A stretch of 64,000 nucleotides of DNA from Littorina saxatilis. Lineage: Eukaryota > Mollusca > Gastropoda > Littorinimorpha > Littorinidae. The DNA lies in assembly GCF_037325665.1 (NCBI RefSeq), contig NC_090246.1, positions 62,395,622-62,459,621 of the forward strand, in the 5' to 3' direction. Below the pieces are notes generated by a model. The model saw nothing but the letters and a program-made list of their open reading frames with translations. It did no database searches and was not told the DNA's origin. A program made the translations under genes and the position numbers. Below, piece by piece: positions 50,971 through 62,824 of the stretch (the stretch's first letter is position 1; every line of letters starts with the position of its first letter).

Positions 50971-52880
50971 TCCCTCCCTCTGCGTTCCAATGCATAAGGG
51001 TGAAGTTGCCAGTCGCATTACTCCGTCCTTCCCTGGCGATCTCAGAAGGGTGGGAGCTGCCAGTCGCTGGGGGTGGGCTCCTTTGAGGCATGGAGCCCGG
51101 CACCGCCTCTACCTGGCTGGGTTCCATAGAGGCGACACCATCACGAACATTCGACCTAGACACAATCATTTGTCGTAGTAAGCGTAGACATCCGGTCTGC
51201 TCCCCGCCTAATGGCCGATCTCTTCCGTCTTCGGGGGACTACAGGCAAATCCAGCTAACTCACAAACGGTTAAGTCAAAAATTCGCTTAGCACACAAAGA
51301 AATTCTGGTCCGGAATTATCCCTCTTTATCTATGTGTACAAAGTACCCTGAGCTCGAAATGGGATTTCTCTTACGTAAGTCGAAAGACGGATAGCACACA
51401 ACAGAAAGTCAGTCCCAAAGACAAAGTTTACTCTATATTGACTACAGCAACTCGAAACACGAAACTTGGCGTCTCACACTAGCGCATTGTGTAACCTTAT
51501 TCCCTTCTTCTCTACACGGACGCCACACCGACTGGTCAGTCGGCACGCAATAAAGTATGAACTGAAGTTAGGAGGGGGCGAGGAGTAAGGAGGGGGCGAG
51601 GAGTAAGGAGAATTATCCAACTCCAAGAAAACATTCTGAAAAAGGTGGGGAAGTGGTGACAAGGCAGTGAACGCACTCACCATGCACTGACATCATACGA
51701 AAGCAGCCACACAAACACAGCACAGAGGCAGAGGCAGGTGTGCAGATGTTTTGTGAGAATAAGCGTTGAAAACCAGTTTGAATAAAAAAAAAACAGCAGA
51801 TAGAGCCGCATGTCATAATCATTCTTCTTGTCTGGCTTTATTGACTGCATGCCGATCTTGTGGCAGTGACTTTTCACTGTTCAGTCGGACTGTACACAAA
51901 CCGCTCTCACTCTCCCTCACTGACTACCCTAAGCCCTGACAACTGATCGTTGGAAATTGTTTGGAAGAGTAAACCTCTCTATTTCTCTCCAATGCTCTTC
52001 CTGCTGACTTCAGTGACACCGGACACCCCACTGAGTTTAGCCAGCTCCCCCCCCCCCCCCCCTCTCTCTCTCTCCCCCCCCCCCCACCCATGTACTGTTT
52101 GGTGCTGTGGCCAGAGAGGTGTCACCGGCTAATTGAGGCCAGCTGCACTGTTCACTCAGAGCAAAACTAGTTGACTGTGTCTAACTTTTGACAAAGCAAC
52201 ACAACTGAAGGGTTCACAGATTAGGTAACCGACTCACTGGTCAAGGCTGCAGGGAAACAAGAGTATCTTGTCAATGAAAGAGGTTACACACAGATACGCG
52301 ATGCTGAGAACGGTGGCCGATTTTTCACTCTCTTTCTCGGAGGGCCTTCATCATTGCAGGGACTGCTGTAAAGAAATGCTTGCTCAGAAACTAACTCTTT
52401 TTGCATTGAAACATGCACCAGAACTGGTGGACACCATCGACAATGTCAAACATGAAATCGAAGCAGTTTGCTTGAGGAAACGGTCGTCAGCAACTCAAAC
52501 TTCTCTGTTTTCTTTTTTTAAGAAAATCTGAGGTGACTTTCTTTGTGGCCCCGCCCCCTCCCTCTGTAAGGACCCCCCTCCATAAGGACCGATTTTTGTC
52601 AACATTTTCAAGGTCGCTAGAGAGGGGTTCCACTGTACTATGACCAAGTCGAAATTTCGGATAAGACACAATAACAATTCGGTCCCTTCAATTTCGTCTT
52701 ATCCGGATTTGCCTGTACGTGGGTTTAAATTTGGAGTGGTCCTTCTCCTAGAGGAGTTTCCTTGCAGGGATAGTGAGCCTCCTCTGCCCTCGTTTTAATT
52801 TTGGAGTGATCTTCTCCTAGGACAGCTGCCTTCCAGGGTTGACGAGCCAGTCCTGCCCGGCTATTTAACCCATAGTTGGG
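50971..52880 (-). mobile_element. LINE 5' fragment inside the SINE
   Basis: Flanked by a perfect 11-bp duplication ACTAGATTGCC (50960-50970, 52881-52891). Minus-strand order: 5' untranslated-like sequence with two diverged units of CCTAGGAGAAGAtcACTCC type (52719-52880), then, after a nested transposon, the start of a reading frame ending NFTLMHWNAEGG at about 50980, the beginning of a LINE endonuclease. Net LINE sequence is about 430 bp; the rest of the LINE is absent. Confidence 0.7.
51242..52715 (+). mobile_element. Tigger/pogo-like DNA transposon inside the LINE piece
   Basis: Ends CAGGCAAATCC (51242) and GGATTTGCCTG (52715), flanked by TA (51240-51241, 52716-52717). The plus-strand frame 52268-52531 ends SSATQTSLFSFFKKI, like the QT.L..FF tail of Tigger/pogo transposases; the catalytic DDE core is not seen. 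A second CAGTGGAACCCCT-type end lies inside at about 52621-52638. A polypyrimidine/C tract is at 52050-52086. Confidence 0.75.
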
Positions 52881-55800
52881 ACTAGATTGCCAATTTTAAA
52901 GTCTTAGGTATGACCCGGCCGGGGTTCGAACTCACGACCTCCCGATCACGGGGCGGACGCCTTACCACTAGGCCAACCGTGCCGGTAAAAAAAATTTCAT
53001 TTGATTAACATACTTACCCAATTCTCATAAATGCATTGATTTCAATCTCACATGCTAGATGTCGAAAAACTACTCAAATTACCTGCCCTTGCAAGGGTGG
53101 TAACCAAGCTAAAAACAGACGCCATAGCCGTTGCTATGCCCTGTCCACCTGGTTACCCATAACCCACCGCGCACCACGTGAGCGCCGGCATCCGGAATAA
53201 TCATTCGAGACTTCTCAAAAACCCTTAGGAAATTAAGTAGCGGGGATGGATGGGAGGGTCTTAACTATGAGAATTGGTTAAGTATATTAATCAAATGAAA
53301 ATTTACTGATGAAATTTTCCATTAAATTACATATTCTTACTCCAATTTTCATAAATGCAGATTGCTCCTAAAGGCGGAGGGAACTTACTTAATATGTCCC
53401 TGAGAGAACCTGTCCTGCAGAAACTAACGAGGGCAAGGCAATGGCCCAATCAAGTTAAGAGCAGGAGATGTCCAGGAGGTAAAAAATTAATGAACACGTC
53501 ATCAGACCTCCAAAGAGCTGTTGGCAAAACTTCGCATTGGCGAGAGGAACACCACCAGCGAGAGAAGAACACCAGGCTCTGGACTCCTGAACACCTGTAA
53601 AGGAACAGAGGGAGGACTGAACGCCCCCCCCCACCCCCCCCCCACCCCCCCCACCCCCCCACCCCACCCCCCCCACCCCCCCCCCACCCCACCCCCCCCC
53701 ACCCCACCCCCCCCCCACCCCCCCCCCAAAAACCCGTCAAAAAACCGGAACTATAAGCTCCAAGGCTACATCCTCCGGTAAACCCCAACAACGCATGTGC
53801 CTCACTGCCCTTCGGGGCTGAGGCCCAGAGTAAGAAGAACAAAGTCCTACGCGTTAAACAAGGGGACGCCTCTAAACCTCTTAAAACAAGGTCCTTTGAT
53901 CATGCCCACAAAAGCGCCATGAACATCAGAAGAGAGGCCTATTTGTTCCTAAGTAGCTGAGATAGCAGAGACGCCGGAACCTCCAAAAAGAGGCCAAGCT
54001 GCCCAGAGCCAAAAAGAAACAGAGGTGATTAACCACCTGGATTGAAAGAGGGGCGCTAAGGAGTTGCCTCCCCCCCCCCCCCCCGCTCTATACGCCAATT
54101 GGCCAAGGAGTGGCATACACAGAGAAAGTGGAGGACCTATGTGCTTCTTGCACCAAGACCAGAGTCAAAACCCACGATCTGTAACACAAACAGCACAACC
54201 TCCAGCCCTGTATGCAGATGGCCCAACCCGTGTGCAAGCCCTGAGAGGTCCTGCTGAGCGAGTCGGCCAGATTATAGAGCCGGCCGGAGAGAAATTCCCC
54301 TGAGAAATTGATTTAGTGTGACAGAAACCAAATCAGAATCCCATAAACTCTGTCTGACAGGGAGTGAGAACTTGCTCCTCCCTGCTAGTTCACATAGGAA
54401 GCAACAGAAGTATTGTCCGTATGCAACCGGACATGCCTGTATAGCCAAAAAGAAAGGCTAGTAGACTGAGAGCTACTGCTCCTAACTCCAGGCAATTGAG
54501 ATGCCCAAGGAGTTGAGTCTACATCCACAGCCTCAAAACTGTAATTGCCAACGTAGGCTCCCATCCAGACAGAGACGCATCCATGAAGCGGTCTAAGTCC
54601 GGTGGGGAACAAAGCTAGGGAAAACGCCCTGAGCAATCCAATTGGATTCCAGCCACCTACTCACGTGGAGGAACCTACCCTGGAGGAGGACCCTCTTGTC
54701 CCAGACCTGTGAGGCCGAGTCCCAAAGAGACTTGAGGAAAGACTAGAGGGCCAGCATAGCCATCGATTCCGTCTGACCGAAGATCAAGGCTAAGGACCAC
54801 GCAGAGGTCTGCTCTCGTGCCAGTCTGGCAGTGATAAGAGCCTAAAGCCTCTCTATTCTCTTCTGTGAAGGACGAACCTTCCAAGAAACAGTGTCGAACG
54901 GCATCCCCGGGTAAAAAACCTGGGATGGAGACAGCTCGGATTTTGCCTGGTTTACTGAGAACGCCAGGCAAAAAGCCTGGATCAACACCATCTGAAAGTG
55001 CAGCTGGCAAGCTGATTGACTCCGATAAAAGATCAACCAGTCCCCGAGGTCGTCCAGAGACGAATAACTCTCCAGAAACGGAGCCACTTCCTGTCTGCAG
55101 GAACGCATAAGGAAGGCTCGTGTGAGAGCACAGAGGAAAATCTCAGCCAAAGCTGATACCTCTAGACCATGCCGTCCCACCTCCTCCGGAGATGGAGGAG
55201 ACACTGAACGAAACACCCACTTTGTGACCGGGAGCGCATCAAAGCGCTGCTACTTGTCCATGAAGGAAGGGCAAGACTGAGGCTTCTGAGTAGGTTTTAA
55301 CAAAACCCTGAAAAAAGCCTGACCCTTGCTTCCTGTAACTGGTGTGAAATCAAACCCCTTGTAAAAGAAGGAGATCACACCTGGTGAAGACAGTGTGGGC
55401 ATAGAACATCACTGACGAACTCATCTGCTCGGTGACGACCCAAGCCAGAGCTGCCAGCAGCATGGCTACGGCCCTATCTGAGGCATCCCCCCTAAACCAA
55501 AAAGAGTCCAGGGAGGATAAGATGGCTCGTATGAGAGCACAGAGGAGAGTCTCAGCAAAAGCAGATAACTCTAGACCATGCCGTCCCACCTCCTCCAGAG
55601 AGGAGAGGGAGGAGTAACATCACGAAACCCCACGTTCCCTGTGGTCTATTTGTGAAGCCAGGAGACTAGTTCCGGCGGAGCGGAAAAACTAGCCCTTGGC
55701 AACGAAAATGTCTGGATCAGATCCTGAGACTTGACACTCCAACCTATCGTCTTCCACACTAAAAGTGAGAACGAAGCAGCCTGAAACCCAGAAGCCAGCC

Positions 55801-58693
55801 ACTGGCTAGCAGAAGGAGGCACAGGACCATGCGCATGAAGCAGCGGGAAAGGTGTAGGCTGAAGACCACTACCCTGAGGTGCGGGTCAAGCCAAGAGCTG
55901 CGACATGTGGTAGGCAATCACCGGAGACTCGGCAAATCAAAACGATTGCGAGTAAGCCCGCGTAAACCCAAAGTCATCCGCGGAAGAGGGAGGAAGAGAG
56001 ACACCCTGCTCTGAATCCGCCACCCCATCCGGGAAAAAATAAGCTGCCACAGCAGCCGCTTTTTGCATAGCAAGCCTACAAGCAGTGGGCAGCGCTACAC
56101 ACTCTCCCTCCTCAACCAAGGAGTCCGAATCCCGACCAGCCGTTGTGTCAAAACACAAAAGGAGGGGAGACGGGGGAGGCAGCGCACTAAAACTCCTGCT
56201 GATAACACCGCCAAGAGTGAGAGTGAAAAGCGTGATCAGTCTCTGCCTGCCAACCCAAACCGCCCACCTGACGTGAGGGGGGAGAGGGGTTGGTAGTTGG
56301 CACAGCGCCCTGCCGAGAAGGAGGGAGAGTGGGGGTACGAGACAAAGCCAAGCCCGGCCAGCAGTACCCCACCCGCTGTGCGAGAGAAGCATCCCAGTGC
56401 TGAGAACCAGTCTGCCTGGTTTGAGCCACGCCGCTCCCCGAGTGGGGAGGGGGGTGGTTCGTCACAGCAGTAACCCCTGGAGGGGGGGAAGACTGAATGA
56501 GGGACGCAACCGTAAACGGCCGAACCCCACTCGTCCACCTTCTGACGTCCTGTAGCCCCACCGCTCACCCACCCCGAGGAGGGAGGGGGGGGGGGGGGGT
56601 GACGGATGCTGGCTGAGGACAATGACCACTGGCAACGCGAAACCTGCTGTGCAAGAGAAGCGTCCCAGTGCTGACAACCAGTCTGCCTGGTTTGAGCCAA
56701 GCCGCTCCCCAGGGAGGGGGGTGGTTCGTCACAGCAGTAACCCCTGGAGGGGGGAAAGACTGAATGAGAGACGCAACCGTAAACGGCCGTCCCCCACTCG
56801 TCCACCTGCTGACGTCCTGTAACCCCACCGCTCACTCACCTCGAGGGGTGACGGATGCTGGCTGAGGACAATGAACACTGGCAAGGCGATACTGTAGTCC
56901 GACTTCCCACAAACCATTGTGTCAGAACACGAAGAATGGGAGACTGGAGAGTAAGAGCAGGTTCTGTCTCCGCCTGCCACAGCCACCGCTCACCTACCCC
57001 AAGGGGGTAGAGGGGTAGGCAGCCGGCACAGCACCCTGCAGAGAACAAAGCTCATTGTTCCCCGACCGCTGTGCGAGATACCCTGCCGAGAACAAAGGAG
57101 AGCCAAGCTCATTGTTCTCCGACCGCTGTGCGAGACGAGTGCGGGCAGCTAACACAGCCACCTGCCCCAAATGGGGCAGAGGAAGAGTATGTAACGTAGC
57201 CTGGAAAGGCCGTACATGGCACCCCACTGTGCTGACTGGCTTGAGCCACGCCACGCCCCAGATGGGGAGGGGGGTGACTCGTCACAGCAGTAAACCCCTG
57301 GAGGGGGGAGAGACGGGGTGAGAGACTCAACCATAAACGGCCGACCCCCTCCCGTCCCCCTGCTGATTTCCAGTAGCCCCACCGCCCACCCACCCCGAGG
57401 GGGGGCGGTTGCCGGGCAAGGACAATAGAGGCATAGACTGAGAAGACAGTCCAACAGCGCCCACCCGATCCCGCCCAAAGGGCGGGAAAGGGTGGGCCGC
57501 CGTCACAGCCCCCACCCGATCCTGCCCTGAGGGCGGGAAAGGGTGGGCCACTGACACAGCCCCGTGCCCCCATTGAGGCAGAGTGGGAACCAGCCCAGGC
57601 TGTGACTTACCGTGCCCCCCCCCCCCCCACTCCCCCTTCCAAACGGTAAGGGGGCTGCATGCCCGACTCAGCTGTGCTAAAAGCAAGGAGAGCGGGCAAA
57701 GACAGGCGGGGAGCAGACCTCCTCTCCCAACGGAGAGAGTGCTCGTGAACTACCCAGTACTACCCGAGGCAGAAAGGGTTGAACCGAACTGGCCATTTGC
57801 ACCAGACCACGGTGCCAAGCAGGAACACCCCCCCCCCCCATCCCCCAACACACTGAGAAATACCGGAGGTAATCAGAGTGGTCAGAGGCAGGTGGGAGCA
57901 GGCCCACCCTCCCGAAAGGAGAGGGTGCTCGTGAACAACCCAGAGCCACCAGAGGCAAAAAAGGGCTGAACCGAACTGGCCATTTGCACCAGACCACGAT
58001 GCGAAGCTGCCAAGGAGTACGCCGCCACTGTGGGCGGCCGATCGTGCCTGAAACAGCTGAGAAATAAACACATATTTCATCGTTAAGTCCCCCGAAAGTG
58101 GAAGACACTGACTGGTTCTCCTTAAGAGGAGAGGAGGGCTGGGAAGAAAAAACGAAACCTTATCCGCACGAACAGCTACTACAAAAGCAGTACTACTCGA
58201 AGGGTCGACGACCCGCACAGAGATTTCTAAAAAAGGGCTAACAGCCTTATACACTCCCTGCCTAGCCCAAAGTTACTGCTTGCTATCGGCCATCTTGTAA
58301 AAGGCCGAAAACGAAGTCCACCAGAAAAGTAAATTTCTGAAGCGGCTGTAAACAAGCAGCTACCAAACAACAATTCAATTCAATAAAAAGGGCAGGTCTC
58401 ACCAAAAGAAAGGCGAACAGGTAAAGGCCCCGAAAGCCAAGTGAGCAGACGAATTCCGCACGTCTAACGTGTGTCGTCGAAAATCGAGAATGATTATTCC
58501 GGATGCCGGCGCTCACGTGGTGCGCGGTGGGTTATGGGTAACCAGGTGGACAGGGCATAGCGACGGCTATGGCGTCTGTTTTTAGCTGGGTTACCACCCT
58601 AAAGGGCAGGTAATTTGAGTAGTTTTTCGACATCTAGCATGTGAGATTGAAATCAATGCATTTATGAGAATTGGAGTAAGAATATGTAATTTG

Positions 58694-59011
58694 ATACTGC
58701 GTTAACATAGCTGTCCCACCTTCTTCTTCTTCTGCGTTCTTAAGCTTTTCACTTTCTGGATCACTTTATGGATTGAGTTTTGTGTGCCATCTTCTTTTAC
58801 CCTGCCACGTGTTTCCAAGTCCCTATATTATACATGTACTAGAAACTTGGAATTTTTAACTTCTCTGATCTCCCAGGTCTTTGTCCAGCTTAGAGCCTAC
58901 CCTGAATCTTGACTACCTCAACGTACCTCTGTTTGAACCCGAATAGGAAAAAACTTGTCACAAAACAAGCTTCCTGCCAACTGAACATGTTTTTCTTTTA
59001 TTTCTCCCTAG
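58694..59011. other. No gene seen; possible intron
   Basis: AT-rich sequence ending in a strong pyrimidine tract (TTTTTCTTTTATTTCTCCCTAG) that serves as an acceptor for the next feature. Confidence 0.4.
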
Positions 59012-59287
59012 CATAAAGAAATAAGAAACCATACACAACACAGCCAAACAGGAGCATGTTGCTCTTCTGTCAATCCCCTTCAGAAATTTGAACCAGCAAA
59101 CTGTGAAAGCAAAGGAGTCATGGGAAGTTTTTCAGGGAAGTCTGAATTTCATACACATAGGATGAGGCCAAATACTATCCAGTATCATGTGACAACTTCT
59201 CTTCCCATGAGCCAGCAAAAGAAAGTGCCCAACTTGGAACAGTTTCAAACCTGTTCCAGTTACAACGAGACAACAAAGAGATCATGA
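59012..59287 (+). CDS. Candidate terminal exon, product unrecognised
   Basis: A textbook acceptor ends at 59011, and the frame starting at 59012 stays open for 91 codons to a TGA at 59285-59287. The codon formed by the acceptor itself is a stop, so the open frame begins exactly at the splice site. The peptide is Ser/Thr/Gln-rich (e.g. MGSFSGKSEFHTHRMRPNT) with no domain I know. Further open frames follow to about 59769 in other frames. Upstream partners were not found; a non-coding exon cannot be excluded. Confidence 0.35.
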   Translation, partial: HKEIRNHTQHSQTGACCSSVNPLQKFEPANCESKGVMGSFSGKSEFHTHRMRPNTIQYHVTTSLPMSQQKKVPNLEQFQTCSSYNETTKRS

Positions 59288-60190
59288 AGCCAAGAATGGA
59301 GGACGACTACCATGATTTTCAACAGAGACAAACATGTTGTCACACGAACTGAAACCCCGCACAGGGCACAACAGGCTGAACCAACACCTGCACACAAAGA
59401 TGAAGCTTCTTTCCTTCCCACTCAACTCCTGTGGTTGAGAAAACGACAGAGGATATCCCCCAGAGGTGTGGAAACTACTCAAGTAACTCAGTCAGCCCAG
59501 CTTCCTCTTCAGAGAGTACATCTACTGCAGAGGAAGCTGTAGGGGCTCAAGGAGGAAGTAAAGAAAGCAATGCAGCTCATTCTACCAACTGGATCGATGG
59601 TGCAGAATTGTATGAAAGGAAGAATGCAACCATCACCATAATCATCATCACCGAGTGTCACTCTGCTGTGCTTTCAACTGCATACATACCCACAGGCAAG
59701 TGCAGCCTGTGTACATTTAGTTTCTGTTGCGCAAAAGTTTTCTTCAGAAGATTATTTTCACTCAACTGACAGTTGTAGGCGTAAGAAATTGTGGATAAAT
59801 TGAAATGCCATATTTTGCTGGTCATTATAAAAATACACACAACTGACTAGTGATGTTACGACCAGTACTAGTGTCATAACCAGGCCACAGCCTTAGCTGG
59901 TACAAGAATCAACTTGGCTGAGAAAGGGGGGGATTTTCACATTTTTCTTCTTCCTCATAATCAGTTTTATCCATTCCATTTTTGAAACGTCAAGCAAGGG
60001 TAATTTCTGGATAAGTGCAGCTTCTGGAAAATTAGGGGGTTACACTGTGTTGCACAAGAGCCAGCATTTTCACCATGACATTGATTATAATGATGATGAT
60101 GGCAATGATGACACCTTCGTTCTTCAACGAATGGAATTATCTCCCTCTACATCAGCCATTGGCTGTTTAACCGTATCTCCAGGAAACAGT
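59288..60190. other. No gene established
   Basis: Plus-strand open stretches (59312-59542, 59431-59769) have a Ser-rich segment (NSVSPASSSESTSTAEEA) but no start or splice support. The low part of the minus strand here should be the 3' untranslated region of the gene ending at 60191. Confidence 0.3.
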
Positions 60191-60859
60191 CTATTCCTCT
60201 CCCTCCCGTGAGGGTGGCACAGATGTTACACCTGAATCCTTATGCAAGAGGGTCTTCACATCAGTGTCTTCTAGCATCTCATCTCCAAAGTCTCCCATGG
60301 GGATTGGAGTTTTATACTCCGTCTGCTCATAATCTAACAAAAGTGGCTTTTTCAGGTCAGTTTCATCATACAATGAGTATGGAACCTTGGGCTGCGTTTT
60401 CACATCTGTAGCTTCTTCAGCTGCTGGCAGTATGGTCACCACAAAAGTCTCATCAGCATCCTCCCTGTCTTCGGCAAGAATGGAAGGAGGGGGAGCAGAC
60501 GGTTCCTGGGGAAGATCGGGAGCTGTTGGAAGTGGAGGTGGAGCCGACTCATGGTTTGCCGCTATGGGACTAAATTCAGACAGCCCTTCAGCGGGAACTG
60601 CATCTGCGGGGGCAGATGGGTCTGAGGGGGCAGATGGGTCTGAGGGCTCTTGTGGCTGTAAGCTCTGACCTGACTCAGTTGTCCCAGAAGGAAGTTGACC
60701 GTTGCTGAGGTTGGTGTCTACTGGCAATTCAGGGCACAACCTCCTATTGGATCTTGAACCAGGCACTTCACCAGGATGAGGGTTGTTGTTTTCAGATGTC
60801 CCGTTGATTGAATTGTGCTCTCCAAGTGTAACGGTTCCTGCACTCCCCACCTCCATACC
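60191..60859 (-). CDS. Last coding exon of an unrecognised acidic, Pro-rich protein
   Basis: Minus-strand acceptor TTTGTCTGCAG at 60860 opens a 222-codon frame ending in TAG at 60191-60193. The sequence is rich in Pro, Glu, Ser, Thr and Asp (PEST-like), with a short repeat PSDPSAPSDPSAP and a more ordered, charged C-terminus (VPYSLYDETDLKKPLLLDYE, then PMGDFGDEMLEDTDVKTLL). This looks like a cytoplasmic tail or adaptor-type disordered region with dileucine motifs. No homolog is recognised. Upstream exons were not found between 60860 and 64000, so they probably lie beyond the window. A start at the Met two codons in is possible. Confidence 0.7.
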   Translation of the reverse strand, partial: GMEVGSAGTVTLGEHNSINGTSENNNPHPGEVPGSRSNRRLCPELPVDTNLSNGQLPSGTTESGQSLQPQEPSDPSAPSDPSAPADAVPAEGLSEFSPIAANHESAPPPLPTAPDLPQEPSAPPPSILAEDREDADETFVVTILPAAEEATDVKTQPKVPYSLYDETDLKKPLLLDYEQTEYKTPIPMGDFGDEMLEDTDVKTLLHKDSGVTSVPPSREGEE

Positions 60860-61691
60860 CTGCAGACAAAGCAAACAAGGTATTTCAAGTATACTCAAAC
60901 TTGGAATGCAGCAAAATATGAGCAAAAAACACTTGGCTGAATTTCTTTTCATTGCATAAACAATGAAAAGCAAAACAGATTTAAAAAACAAGAAAGTTAT
61001 GTTATTGGAACGTTTAATTTATGACAAAAAAACACGTTAGGTTGACAGATCTTCGACCCAGCTATCTTTTACGTGGACAGACAAACAAACACTTATACAG
61101 TGATACAAAAAGTAAATGTATCTAGCAAATTGTCCAGAAACTCACTCAGCAGACACAAGTGAGGCAATGAGAAAAGCAAAACATTAAACAAACTCAAAAA
61201 CAGTAAGTGGTAGGACAAGAGCCTGAAGAGGTGAAACTACTCCATTTTGTTGGCTTCTCTACGAAGTTCATGTGGTACAGGATATTTTCCTCCTACACAT
61301 CCAGAAGTTTTTAAGGCTGGAGTCTAACCCTGAAAACAGGAAGTAGATTGAAAAGAGGTCACTTGCCCAGTTGACGTGTTCTAAAGAAAAATGATATATG
61401 GCATTTTATAAAGAACTGATTAGAATCTTGTATTTTAAGTTCCAAAATTATATTTTAGCTTTTCTATTTTTCTTATTTATTCCGTGATGATTCTTATGCA
61501 AAATTCTAATACCCCATATTCAAGTTTCATACATTATCTTATAAATAAAGGCTTCTTTTTTTATTTTTCTCTACAGCAATCCTTACCCTTATATAAAAAC
61601 TATCTTTTAAAAATGTCATGTCACTTTAATTTTCTTGGGGCCTGTTTTCTGTCAAAATGGGTGGGAGGTTAGTTCAAAATTTAGATAGTAA

Positions 61692-62289
61692 AAAGCCCAC
61701 TCCGCCTCATCAAAACAGTTCACCTTACTGTTTCAGATCTGGCCAGGCTTTAACATGGGATAAGGCCATATCCTTCCACTTTGGCACATACCAAAAATCA
61801 ACACCCTGACTGCTTGCTGTGACGAGTTAGACTTTTGTGATGAATTAATTTTTGAAAAAGAAACCAGTGCCTTTTATGCAATAAATTCTTTAACTCATTG
61901 TCTCCTAGGTACGGATATACCCGTACCCACTCATATGGCTCTATCTGACCAGGTACGGATATATCCGCTCTGACTGTCAGCTTCAGTCGCTTCCTGTAAC
62001 GTCCATCTAACGCTTGCATTCCAGCGTGTTGATACACGTTTACTACACAGTTACTACAATTCTGAGTGACCTGCTGCAGCACAGCTGTTCTCGGTTAAAA
62101 AAAACTTGGTCAACATAGGTGGGGTACAAAGTGTTAAGCAGAAAATACCACTGTGCTGGAGATAGAAAGTACCCAGGCTGTTTATTTGTGGAAGGTGACC
62201 AAGTGGAGTGATGGTCTTATCCCATGTAAAAGCCTGACCAGATCTGAGATGGTGAGGTGAACTGTTTTCACCAGGCGGAGTGGGCCTTT
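61692..62289. mobile_element. MITE with long imperfect inverted ends
   Basis: The left end (AAAGCCCACTCCGCCTCATC on) and inverted right end (AAAGGCCCACTCCGCCTGGT on) match over about 95 bp, including CAGATCTGG.CAGGCTTT and CATGGGATAAG. Contains a second, TTAA-flanked element. Confidence 0.7.
61890..62137. mobile_element. TTAA-flanked MITE nested in the previous one
   Basis: TTAA at 61890-61893 and 62134-62137; weak inverted ends (CTCATTGTCTCC and CACTTTGTACCCC). The body repeats TACGGATATACCCGTACC / TACGGATATATCCG, a near-palindromic motif. piggyBac-like by target only. Confidence 0.5.
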
Positions 62290-62332
62290 AAGGTGTGTTC
62301 ATATTTTTACTGTGGTTAGAGAAACCTTAATC

Positions 62333-62746
62333 AATCAATCAATCAATCAATGACGCTTATATCGCGCATATTCCGTGGGTACAGTTCTAGGCGCTCTGCA
62401 ATGATGCCGTGTGAGATGAAATTTTATACGGCCAGTAGATTGCAGCCATTTCGGCGCATATTTACCTTTCACGGCCTATTATTCCAAGTCACACGGGTAT
62501 AGGTAGACAATTATCAACTGTGCCTAAGCAATTTTGCCAGGAAAGACCCTTTTGTCCATCGTGGGATCTTTAACGTGCACACCCAATGTAGTGTACACGG
62601 GGGGGAGGGTTCGGACACCGAAGAGAGTCTGCACACAAAGTTGACTCTGAAATAAATTTCCGCCGAACCTGGGATCGAACTCACGCTGACAGCGGCCAAC
62701 TGAATACAAATCCAGCGCGCTACCAACTGAGCTATATCCCCGCCCC
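62333..62746 (-). mobile_element. tRNA-derived SINE, family E, full length
   Basis: The minus-strand head reads GGGGATATAGCTCAGTTGG then TAGCGCGCTGGATTTG, with B box GAGTTCGATCCCAGG; the tail is (TTGA)n at 62333-62351. The A box and anticodon-arm-like region are tRNA-like, but the 400-bp body and tail show a SINE. Confidence 0.88.
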
Positions 62747-62824
62747 TTGGATTCAACAATTTTAGAAATGTAACACCATAGAATCTTAGTAATTTCTTCA
62801 GTGGTGTTTCTGTGAAAAAGTCAA

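Larger units (their letters stand above)
50758..52985 (-). mobile_element. Family B SINE, interrupted by a LINE piece
   Basis: Tail and body 50758-50970 and head 52881-52985 together make one family B SINE (compare 17540-17847). It sits in the left terminal repeat of the DIRS fossil; TAAATTTTCATTT (left) and TAAAAAAAATTTCATTT (right) look like the target duplication. Confidence 0.85.
50730..58693 (-). mobile_element. DIRS-type (tyrosine-recombinase) retroelement fossil, broken
   Basis: Inverted terminal repeats of more than 200 bp: the left, from GGAAAATTTC at 50730 (split by a nested SINE) through about 53210, matches in inverse 58485-58693. Beside the left repeat, 53250-53350 holds sequence matching both outer termini joined end to end, which is the internal complementary region known from DIRS elements. 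Minus-strand reverse-transcriptase-like sequence lies at 54842-55216 and RNase-H-like sequence at 54385-54636; the part nearer 58 kb is low-complexity and G/C-rich, with a C tract at 53623-53728. The element is broken in several places, probably more than five. Net length is about 5.7 kb. The ends are still alike, so moderate age is inferred. Confidence 0.7.

Noticed and set aside
53450-53842. Gly/Trp-rich frames
   Set aside because: They translate a G/C-rich simple tract inside the DIRS fossil.
55937-58254. Several overlapping 100-200-codon frames on both strands
   Set aside because: G/C-rich low-complexity internal repeats of the DIRS fossil keep many frames open; none is taken as a host gene.
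61237-61316. Short minus-strand exon ending GGKYPVPHELRREANKME
   Set aside because: Reads like a protein tail, but is only 26 codons, with a poor acceptor just downstream of a better one that is out of frame; chance cannot be excluded.
62680-62746. Possible tRNA gene
   Set aside because: The tRNA-like boxes are the head of a 400-bp SINE with a TTGA tail. The same applies to tRNA-like heads near 10250, 17845, 27635, 50220 and 52985.
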